From positions 52,957 through 75,821 of the forward strand of contig FR889259.1 of the NCBI GenBank assembly GCA_000431815.1: a DNA stretch of 22,865 nt, read 5' to 3'. A program made the translations under genes and the position numbers. The notes under the pieces were generated by a model, which saw only the letters and a list, made by a program, of their open reading frames with translations, was not told the DNA's origin and did no database searches. Shown here one piece after another: positions 8,143 to 15,145 of the stretch; position 1 is the first letter of the stretch, and each line of letters opens with the position of its first letter. The DNA is from Butyrivibrio sp. CAG:318. Its GTDB lineage: Bacteria > Bacillota > Clostridia > Lachnospirales > Lachnospiraceae.

Positions 8143-10758
8143 TTATTTTACAAGAATTGTTGTCGTCAGAGAATCCACCGTAATTTCTCCTGAAACATTT
8201 CCGAGGCTCTTTGTTCCGGCCGTGCTGCCGCTTACATAAATCGTCCATGTTCCATCCGGAAGTTCTACCGTAACATCCTTTGACAACGGATTATGAATGA
8301 CATATATACCATCCGAACTCTCTCCGTTACATGGTGCAAGTTCATATGCTATGACTCCGTCTTCAACATCTTTGTTAAATTTGTAATATGATGATGCCTT
8401 TTCCATATTGCAAAATGCCGGATGCGCTTTGCGGAATTCTATAAGACCTTTGTAATAATTATAAACTTTTCGCTGTGATGCACCGGATAAACTGTCCCAT
8501 TTGATGCTGTTGACAGAATCCGGTGAATTATAACTGTTATCATCAAATGTTCCATCGTCACTAACCTTGGAACGTAACATTTCCTCTCCGGAGAAAATAA
8601 ACGGTATACCCTGTGCAGTATATATTATGGCTGCAGACATAAGATTCTGTTTTACTCTGCTTTCATAAGAATCAGACGCATTGGATGTATTAATTTCATC
8701 CCATAATGTAAGGTTGTCATGGCATGATGCATAATTCACCTGCTGATAAGGCAGGCTGCTCCACGAAACCATTCCCTGTATATATCTCTTAAGTGATGTT
8801 GTCTGGCTTGTTTCTCCGTTAATGTATCCCTTATCTTTAGGAACAAATACGGCTCCCCTAAGTGCGTCCCTGATAGAATCGTTAAACATCGCAAAATTAT
8901 CTATCCTTGACACATTATTCTGGGTTGCCAGAAATGTATAATCTTTTGTTGTTTTGGTGTCAAGTGACCATCCTTCTCCGTAAAGGATAATGGACGGGTC
9001 TATCTCATCGAGTGCTTTTCTGATTTCCTGTATTGTCTCTGCATCTATAAGGCCTACCAGATCGAATCTGAAACCGTCTATGTGGTATTCTCTTGCCCAA
9101 TACACAACTGATTCCACAATATATTTTCTTACCATGATACGTTCCGATGCAACATCATTACCACATGCCGATCCATTGGAATCCGGTCTGTGAAAATATC
9201 CCGGCACTATCATGTTATAGCAGAATTTTGAATTATATGTGTGATTATACACAACATCCATTACCACACTGAGCCCATTATCGTGCAAACCCTTCACCAT
9301 CTGCTTAAATTCTTTAATCCTTACATCACCGTTATACGGATCTGATGAATATGAACCTTCCGGAACATTATAATTCTTCGGATCATATCCCCAGTTGTAT
9401 TGTGCCTTGGAGAGATTACTTTCATCAACGGTTGCATAATCAAATACCGGTGAAAGCTGCAGATGTGTGATTCCAAGTTCTTTCACATGGTCAAGTCCGG
9501 TTGCATAACCTGTCTGATTCTTTGTACCGGTCTCCGTCATTCCGAGATATTTTCCCTTGGCACTTATCCCCGATGATTTGTCTATTGAAAAATCTCTTAC
9601 ATGTGTCTCATATATTATTGCATCAGTATAATTCATTCCCTTATTGGGATTGACATCCTTATCCCATCCGTCAGGATCCGTACTGTCCATATCAATAACC
9701 ATCGCGCGGTCTCCGTTTACGCCGACTGCCTTTGCATAAGGATCACAGGCCTCGGTCTTTTCCCCGTCGCGTTCCACCGTATATGTATAATACACTCCGG
9801 ACAGATTTTGTGTATCGACATAACTCCATACTCCGCTATCGCCTTCCTTCATGGAAAGCGTTTTTATAAGATCATCTTCTGATTTATCCCCGCTCCGGTA
9901 AAGATTAACCGTCACTCCATCTGCCATTGGAGCCCATACTTTAAATGTTGTTGTATTTCCTTCGAGCGATGCTCCAAGGTCATTACCTGTATATGAATAT
10001 TTGCTTTCAAAATCCTCTGTTGAATAAAAATCCGGTATTTCAATCATAAATTTGCACACTCCATTAAGTAACACTGTGTAACTTCCGGCCCAGTCCGCCT
10101 TCTCCTTAAGCTTTACAATGACTTTTTCTTTATTGCGTTCATCAATTGTCACCGATTCACTTTCAAGTTCATTGCCGTCTTCATCATATATAGCAACAGT
10201 TGTACTGTCTTCTGCACTGTCGGACAAAAAAACCGTAACACTCTCATAATCGCCAGACATAACCGCCGATTTCACAGCGGTTCCCTTAACACAATCACTA
10301 TTATATTTAACATCCACTATTGAATGTCCTGATACAACGTATACATCTATTGTGCCGGTAATGTACTTTGATGTATCTATATATCTGTCATCGGCATAGT
10401 CCTTCAAATCCCAGTCATTAAGTCTTACATGGAAACCGACTTTTCTGGTGCCCGCATCAAAATGTGCGATGCAAGTTACTCCATCATCATCAACCGTCTT
10501 GTCAAAGTCATACTGCTTACCGTCAGATGTTGACCAGAACCATACATTCCAGCCATCATAATTACCATCATCACGAAAATAATGCAATCTTATGGTAATA
10601 TCATCAGAAGTTCTTTTGCTGTCATCTTCAATTGTTTCCGGTTCTCCCACACCTGTCGTTTCTAACTGTATATCATGCTTTCCATTACTGCATGCGCATA
10701 ATGATATAACCATAATAACTGTCAGAATAAGACTTACGATACGGTATGATATCTTCAT
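8143..10758 (-). CDS. pulA: Lipoprotein type I pullulanase (GH13), copy 1
   Basis: This enzyme cleaves alpha-1,6 branches of pullulan, amylopectin and glycogen-like glucans. The 871 residues begin with a lipoprotein signal (lipobox LCAC, lipidated C23) and a polar linker, so it should sit on the outer face of the membrane. Next come a CBM41-like starch-binding domain (about 52-150), an Ig-like domain (about 155-245), a CBM48-like domain (about 255-340), the GH13 barrel and a C-terminal beta domain (from about 790). Visible signatures are YNWGYDP (454-460), DVVYNH (501-506), nucleophile D566 in DGFRFD, acid/base E595 in YGEGW and transition-state D681 in HDN. The start has an AAAGGA site. It shares its domain order and a promoter element with the gene at 17881-20505. 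Confidence 0.95.
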   Translation of the reverse strand: MKISYRIVSLILTVIMVISLCACSNGKHDIQLETTGVGEPETIEDDSKRTSDDITIRLHYFRDDGNYDGWNVWFWSTSDGKQYDFDKTVDDDGVTCIAHFDAGTRKVGFHVRLNDWDLKDYADDRYIDTSKYITGTIDVYVVSGHSIVDVKYNSDCVKGTAVKSAVMSGDYESVTVFLSDSAEDSTTVAIYDEDGNELESESVTIDERNKEKVIVKLKEKADWAGSYTVLLNGVCKFMIEIPDFYSTEDFESKYSYTGNDLGASLEGNTTTFKVWAPMADGVTVNLYRSGDKSEDDLIKTLSMKEGDSGVWSYVDTQNLSGVYYTYTVERDGEKTEACDPYAKAVGVNGDRAMVIDMDSTDPDGWDKDVNPNKGMNYTDAIIYETHVRDFSIDKSSGISAKGKYLGMTETGTKNQTGYATGLDHVKELGITHLQLSPVFDYATVDESNLSKAQYNWGYDPKNYNVPEGSYSSDPYNGDVRIKEFKQMVKGLHDNGLSVVMDVVYNHTYNSKFCYNMIVPGYFHRPDSNGSACGNDVASERIMVRKYIVESVVYWAREYHIDGFRFDLVGLIDAETIQEIRKALDEIDPSIILYGEGWSLDTKTTKDYTFLATQNNVSRIDNFAMFNDSIRDALRGAVFVPKDKGYINGETSQTTSLKRYIQGMVSWSSLPYQQVNYASCHDNLTLWDEINTSNASDSYESRVKQNLMSAAIIYTAQGIPFIFSGEEMLRSKVSDDGTFDDNSYNSPDSVNSIKWDSLSGASQRKVYNYYKGLIEFRKAHPAFCNMEKASSYYKFNKDVEDGVIAYELAPCNGESSDGIYVIHNPLSKDVTVELPDGTWTIYVSGSTAGTKSLGNVSGEITVDSLTTTILVK

Positions 10759-10816
10759 GTTAATTATCCTTTCGGCATTGTGTACGTGTCAGAAATTACA
10801 TTACTAATTCAAAATA

Positions 10817-10858
10817 ATCGCAACACCTTATTGTATTTTACCAAAAAGGCGCTGCGAT
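10817..10858 (-). terminator. Inverted repeat spanning the pullulanase -10 box; possible ABC-operon terminator or operator
   Basis: The arms at 10817-10829 and 10846-10858 form a 13-bp stem with two G-U wobbles on the minus strand. The 16-nt loop holds the pulA -10 box. RNA read through from the ABC operon would fold here and then meet TATTTTG, a weak terminator tail. RNA starting at the pulA promoter would not contain the hairpin. It could instead be an operator. The repeat is seen; its role is open. Confidence 0.45.
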
Positions 10859-10900
10859 ATAAATATCAATAATCTTAGAAATTATGTCATTTTTTTAAGA
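10835..10900 (-). promoter_or_regulatory. Promoter of pulA copy 1 with shared activator-type element
   Basis: An extended -10, TGGTAAAAT (hexamer at 10835-10840), lies exactly 20 bases downstream of TTCTAAGATTATTGATATTT (minus strand, 10861-10880). The same 20-mer, at the same distance from an extended -10, precedes the second pullulanase. There is no good -35 at the right distance, as expected for an activator-dependent promoter. A degenerate second copy of the TCTAAGA core (TCTTAAA, 10894-10900) lies 21 bases upstream and overlaps the end of the upstream ABC gene. Confidence 0.65.
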
Positions 10901-12781
10901 AATACTGTTACCGGTATACAACTGATAATACCTTCCCTTCTGTTCGATAAGCTGATCGTGGGTTCCACGTTCAATTATGCGTCCCTGCTCCAGAACCATT
11001 ATACAATCACTGTTACGGACAGTTGAAAGCCTGTGGGCAATTACAAAAGTCGTCCTGCCTTTCATAAGTCTGTCCATACCGCTCTGGACTATTTTCTCGG
11101 TTCTTGTATCTATGGAGCTTGTGGCCTCATCAAGGATAAGAACCGGCGGGTCGGCAATTGCTGCCCTGGCTATCGCAAGAAGCTGACGCTGGCCTTGGCT
11201 TAAATTGGCGCCGTCTCCTTTAAGCATTGTATTATACCCGTCTGGAAGCCTTTTTATAAATCCATCGGCATTGGCAAGTCTCGCCGCAGCATAAACTTCT
11301 TCTTCCGAAGCATCAAGTTTGCCATATCTGATATTATCCATTACTGTTCCTGTAAAAAGATGAGTATCCTGCAATACAATTCCAAGAGACCTTCTTAAGT
11401 CATCTTTCTTGATTTTATTTATGTTGATGCCATCGTATCTTATTTTACCGTCCTGAATATCATAAAAACGGTTGATAAGATTGGTAATCGTTGTTTTGCC
11501 CGCACCGGTCGAACCGACAAAGGCAATCTTCTGACCCGGTGTTGCATACAAGTCAACATTATGAAGGACTATCTTATCGTCATTGTAACCAAAATCCACA
11601 TCATCAAATACCACATCTCCCTTAAGTTCAACATAATCCGTGGTATCCGTATCTTTGTGGTAATGTTTCCAGGCCCACATACCCGTTCTTTTTTCGGCTT
11701 CCTTAATCTCGCCGTTTTCAATGCATGCATTTACGAGTGTTACGTATCCATTATCCGTCTCGGATTTCTCATCGAGCAGCCTGAATATACGGTCACCGCC
11801 CGCAAGTGCCATTATCACACTGTTAAGCTGCATGCTTATCTGGTTAATCGGCATATTGAGATTCTTATCAAAAGTAAGGAAACTTACAATTGTTCCCAGT
11901 GTCAGTCCTGCCGCACCGTTAATCGCAAGAATACTTCCCACAATCGCGATAATGACATAACTCAGGTTACCGAGCTGTGCATTAACAGGACCGATTATAT
12001 TTGCATACGCATTGGCTTTATATGCACTTTCAAAGAGCCTGTCATTGAGCTTTTTAAAATCGGACTCTGCTTCTTCTTCATGGCAGAATACCTTGACCAC
12101 CTTCTGACCTTCCATCATCTCTTCGATAAATCCGTTGACTGCACCTATATCTCTCTGCTGTGCCACAAAATTTTTACCGCTTAATCCTGTAACTTTTTTC
12201 GTGCATATCAACATTATCGCTACCATCACGAATGCCACACCTGTAAGGGGAAGGCTTAACGAAATCATTCCGGCAACAATGCTTATTACTGTTATTGCAC
12301 TGTTAATAAACTGAGGAATACTCTGGCTGATCATCTGTCTTAATGTATCCACATCATTGGTATACATTGACATAATATCGCCATGAGCATGTGTATCAAA
12401 ATATCTGATCGGAAGTTTTTCCATATGGTCAAACATTTCACGACGCAGCCTGTCAAGCGTTCCCTGTGTAACATACACCATTATCTTATTGTACACAAAA
12501 GTTGCAAGTATTCCAATCAGATAAAAGCTTCCGACTCTTATAAGTTCATGGAGCAATCCCGTGTAATCCGGTGTTCCGGCTCCGATTAACGGAGTAATAT
12601 AATCATCGATAAGTGTTTTCATAAAAAGTGTTCCCTGCACACTGGCAATTACACTTATAATAATGCACACAAATACAGCTATGCACTGTATTAAATATTT
12701 TTCAAAGACAAATGCCATTATCCTCTTAAAAACTTTACCCGGATTGGCAACTGTTGGTTTCATTCCTCTTGGTGCCGGCAT
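10895..12781 (-). CDS. Heterodimeric ABC exporter, catalytic-site subunit
   Basis: This is an ABC half-transporter with six predicted membrane helices (about 25-330) and a nucleotide-binding domain (about 385-628). Walker A is GSTGAGKTT (423-431), the Q-loop glutamine is Q471, Walker B ends in D551 with catalytic E552, and the switch histidine is H583. The signature motif is the non-canonical LSQGQ (527-531) in place of LSGGQ. About 40 extra residues (345-385) separate the two domains, as in several clostridial relatives. Its ATG overlaps the stop of the upstream ABC gene by one base (TAATG), suggesting coupled translation of a 1:1 heterodimer of the BmrCD/LmrCD type. The substrate is unknown; drugs, lipids or peptides are possible. 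Confidence 0.92.
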   Translation of the reverse strand: MPAPRGMKPTVANPGKVFKRIMAFVFEKYLIQCIAVFVCIIISVIASVQGTLFMKTLIDDYITPLIGAGTPDYTGLLHELIRVGSFYLIGILATFVYNKIMVYVTQGTLDRLRREMFDHMEKLPIRYFDTHAHGDIMSMYTNDVDTLRQMISQSIPQFINSAITVISIVAGMISLSLPLTGVAFVMVAIMLICTKKVTGLSGKNFVAQQRDIGAVNGFIEEMMEGQKVVKVFCHEEEAESDFKKLNDRLFESAYKANAYANIIGPVNAQLGNLSYVIIAIVGSILAINGAAGLTLGTIVSFLTFDKNLNMPINQISMQLNSVIMALAGGDRIFRLLDEKSETDNGYVTLVNACIENGEIKEAEKRTGMWAWKHYHKDTDTTDYVELKGDVVFDDVDFGYNDDKIVLHNVDLYATPGQKIAFVGSTGAGKTTITNLINRFYDIQDGKIRYDGININKIKKDDLRRSLGIVLQDTHLFTGTVMDNIRYGKLDASEEEVYAAARLANADGFIKRLPDGYNTMLKGDGANLSQGQRQLLAIARAAIADPPVLILDEATSSIDTRTEKIVQSGMDRLMKGRTTFVIAHRLSTVRNSDCIMVLEQGRIIERGTHDQLIEQKGRYYQLYTGNSIS

Positions 12782-14550
12782 TATAAATCGCCTCCTTCCG
12801 AGTTGTTCTCATCAAAATCGCCTCCGCCACCGGTCTGTGATTCATACACTTCCCTGTAAATGGCATTGGAAGCCAGAAGCTCATCATGAGTTCCGACGCC
12901 GTTAATGCGGCCCTCATCCATTACAATGATACGGTCAGCATTCTGCACACTCGATATTCTCTGGGCGATAATAAGTTTGGTGGTATCAGGAATTTCAGTT
13001 GCAAGCGCTTTTCTTATTCTGGCATCGGTAGCTGTATCAACGGCACTTGTACTGTCATCAAAAATTATAATCTTAGGTTTCTTAAGAAGAGCCCTTGCAA
13101 TACAAAGTCTCTGTTTCTGTCCGCCGGAAACATTGCTTCCGCCTTGCTCAATATAAGTATTATATCCATCCGGAAAGCGGTCAATAAATTCGTCTGCACA
13201 TGCAAGACGGCATGCTCTCTTACATTCTTCTTCCGTGGCATTCTTGTCTCCCCATCTGAGGTTATCAAGAATTGTTCCCGAAAAAAGAACGTTTTTCTGC
13301 AATACAACGCTGACCTCATTACGAAGTGTCTCTATATCATATTCCCTGACATCCCTGCCCCCGACTTTAACGGAGCCGTCCGTAACATCATAAAGGCGGC
13401 TTATAAGGTTTACAAGACTTGATTTGGCACTTCCTGTACCTCCGATAATTCCAATGGTCTCTCCCGGCTTTATATCGAGGTTAATGTCCGAAAGTACATA
13501 TTCACCACCGGTTTTTTTATAGCTGAAATCGACATTATCAAACACGATACTTCCATCAGATACCTCATATACAGGTTTCTCCGGATTTACTATATCGGCT
13601 TTCTCGTTAAGAACCTCAGCTATACGTCCTGCACTTGCTGAGCTCATCGAAACCATTACAAATACCATCGATAACATCATAAGGTTCATAAGTATATTCA
13701 TGCAGTATGCCATAAGGCTTGTAAGATCGCCTCTTGTAAGGACGGTTTCTCCGGAGCCTACTATCATATGTGCTCCGAGCCAGCTTATAAGAAGTATACA
13801 TCCGTATACCGCAAACTGCATTGCAGGTGAATTGAACACAATGACATTCTCAGCCTTCACAAACAGATTGTATATATTATGGCTTGCTTTCTTAAATTTC
13901 TTTTTCTCATGGTCTTCACGGACATATGCCTTAACGACCCTGATTGCCGAAACATTTTCCTGGACACTTGCATTCAGCTCATCATATTTGGGAAATGCCG
14001 CTTTGAAATATCTGCCCGCCTTGGAGATAATGATTGCCAGCACACCTCCAAGCAGTATTACAACAATAAGATAAATCGAAGCAATTTTGGTGTTGTAATA
14101 GAAAGACATTGCCATTGCACAGATTATCGTGACAGGTGCCCTCATACACATTCTTAAAAGCATCTGGTATGCATTCTGCACATTGGTCACGTCGGTCGTA
14201 AGTCTTGTAACCAGACCTGCCGTACTGAACTTGTCGATATTTGAAAAAGCAAAAGTCTGTATATTCTTATACATATCTGCTCTTAGGTTCTTAGCGAATC
14301 CGGCCGATGCCTTAGCCCCGTATTTACCACCCATAAGTCCGGCAAAAAGACCTATAACGGCAAATACCAGCATCAATGCACCGATTCGATACACATGATT
14401 TAAATTGCCTTTGTTAATTCCGTCATCTACAAGCGTAGCCATAAGGAACGGAATAAGTGTCTCCATTATTACTTCAAGAATCATAAAAAACGGCGTCGCA
14501 ATTGATGCTTTTTTGTATTCTTTGATATGTGCCGCTAATGTTTTAATCAT
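12781..14550 (-). CDS. Heterodimeric ABC exporter, degenerate-site subunit
   Basis: This 589-residue ABC half-transporter has an N-terminal six-helix membrane domain (about 15-310) and a nucleotide-binding domain (about 335-575). Its signature motif is canonical VSGGQ (474-478). Its own ATP site is altered: Walker A reads GGTGSAKSS (370-378) with Ala for the usual Gly, Walker B ends D498-D499 with Asp replacing the catalytic Glu, and the switch histidine is replaced by Q530. These changes mirror the non-canonical LSQGQ of the partner encoded next. The pair therefore builds one working and one degenerate ATP site, as in known heterodimeric exporters. The ATG overlaps the marR stop by four bases (ATGA), with AGGAGG upstream. 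The C-terminal tail is Gly/Asp/Glu-rich. Confidence 0.92.
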   Translation of the reverse strand: MIKTLAAHIKEYKKASIATPFFMILEVIMETLIPFLMATLVDDGINKGNLNHVYRIGALMLVFAVIGLFAGLMGGKYGAKASAGFAKNLRADMYKNIQTFAFSNIDKFSTAGLVTRLTTDVTNVQNAYQMLLRMCMRAPVTIICAMAMSFYYNTKIASIYLIVVILLGGVLAIIISKAGRYFKAAFPKYDELNASVQENVSAIRVVKAYVREDHEKKKFKKASHNIYNLFVKAENVIVFNSPAMQFAVYGCILLISWLGAHMIVGSGETVLTRGDLTSLMAYCMNILMNLMMLSMVFVMVSMSSASAGRIAEVLNEKADIVNPEKPVYEVSDGSIVFDNVDFSYKKTGGEYVLSDINLDIKPGETIGIIGGTGSAKSSLVNLISRLYDVTDGSVKVGGRDVREYDIETLRNEVSVVLQKNVLFSGTILDNLRWGDKNATEEECKRACRLACADEFIDRFPDGYNTYIEQGGSNVSGGQKQRLCIARALLKKPKIIIFDDSTSAVDTATDARIRKALATEIPDTTKLIIAQRISSVQNADRIIVMDEGRINGVGTHDELLASNAIYREVYESQTGGGGDFDENNSEGGDL

Positions 14551-15020
14551 CCGTCTTTCCTCCTGGTTTTTTCCATATTATTCTTAATTTTACTGATTAT
14601 GCAGTAAAAACATTCTCTTTCTTCATCCGTAATTCCATCTTCAATCATATCGTGAAGGGAATGTATTTTCGCTATCGTTTTTCTGTGAACTTCTTCACCT
14701 TCCGCTGTCAGATGCAGAACTTTGGTACGTGCATCATCTTCTCCGGATACTCTGATAACATATCCTTTTTTCTCCATTAATTTAAGAATATTTGTCACTG
14801 TTGATTTGGCTATACAGAACTGATCCTCTATATCCCTCTGACAGATATTTCTGTCTCTGTTACGATAGAGAAAGCCAAGTATCCATCCGTGCATGACCGT
14901 AACTTCATCAAATCCGGCCTGTGACATTTTCATATGTATATATCTCATGATCTGATTATCCATCTGCTTGAACTGAAAACATATGGCATCATCGGTTATA
15001 TCATTAAAACCTCCACACAT
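14547..15020 (-). CDS. MarR-family regulator of the ABC exporter operon
   Basis: This 157-residue protein has a MarR-type winged helix at about 43-108; the recognition segment is AKSTVTNILKLMEKKGYV and the wing carries DDARTKVLHLTAEG. An in-frame ATG exists further upstream at 15071, but the one at 15020 is preferred. It has CGGAGGTGATACA directly upstream, and the upstream ATG would sit almost on the predicted transcript start. The gene is first in an operon with two overlapping ABC exporter genes, the usual arrangement in which a MarR protein represses its own operon until a ligand, often the exported compound, binds. An inverted repeat at 15049-15064 is a likely operator. The ligand cannot be inferred. 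Confidence 0.9.
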   Translation of the reverse strand: MCGGFNDITDDAICFQFKQMDNQIMRYIHMKMSQAGFDEVTVMHGWILGFLYRNRDRNICQRDIEDQFCIAKSTVTNILKLMEKKGYVIRVSGEDDARTKVLHLTAEGEEVHRKTIAKIHSLHDMIEDGITDEERECFYCIISKIKNNMEKTRRKDG

Positions 15021-15048
15021 TGTATCACCTCCGTTTAATCCCATAATT

Positions 15049-15064
15049 AGTTCCATATAGAACT
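15049..15064. promoter_or_regulatory. Candidate MarR operator
   Basis: AGTTC and GAACT form a perfect 5-bp inverted repeat around six bases, just downstream of the predicted transcript start of the marR operon. Its size and position fit a MarR dimer site that blocks transcription. The binding is inferred. Confidence 0.45.
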
Positions 15065-15079
15065 GTTTCATACCTAACT

Positions 15080-15107
15080 ATATTAACAGCAAAAAATAAA
15101 AAGTCAA
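15080..15107 (-). promoter_or_regulatory. Promoter of the marR-ABC operon
   Basis: A -35 TTGACT (15102-15107) and a -10 TAATAT (15080-15085) are 16 bases apart on the minus strand. The -35 lies inside the 3' arm of the leuA terminator hairpin, so the two signals share bases. Confidence 0.55.
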
Positions 15108-15126
15108 GTACATGACCTGACTTTTT
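15098..15126 (-). terminator. Intrinsic terminator of the leuA-HTH gene
   Basis: A 12-bp stem (15098-15109 with 15115-15126), with one G-U wobble and a 5-nt loop, is followed by a T-rich tail on the minus strand. It begins about 20 bases after the leuA stop. AT-rich flanks on both sides mean it could also act on opposite-strand RNA. Confidence 0.8.
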
Positions 15127-15145
15127 ATTTTTATTTTATATTTAA

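Noticed and set aside
11561..12184. Long plus-strand open frame opposite the ABC exporter gene (207 codons)
   Set aside because: It lies wholly antisense to a strongly supported ABC gene, has no ribosome binding site or recognisable domain, and is Cys/His/Ile-rich like random antisense sequence.
12886..13422. Plus-strand open frame opposite the degenerate ABC subunit (178 codons)
   Set aside because: It is antisense to conserved Walker and signature motif regions, with no domain or ribosome binding site of its own.
15021..15071. Upstream ATG adding 17 residues to the MarR protein
   Set aside because: It would sit about two bases from the predicted transcript start and covers the candidate operator. 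The ATG at 15020 has GGAGGTG upstream.
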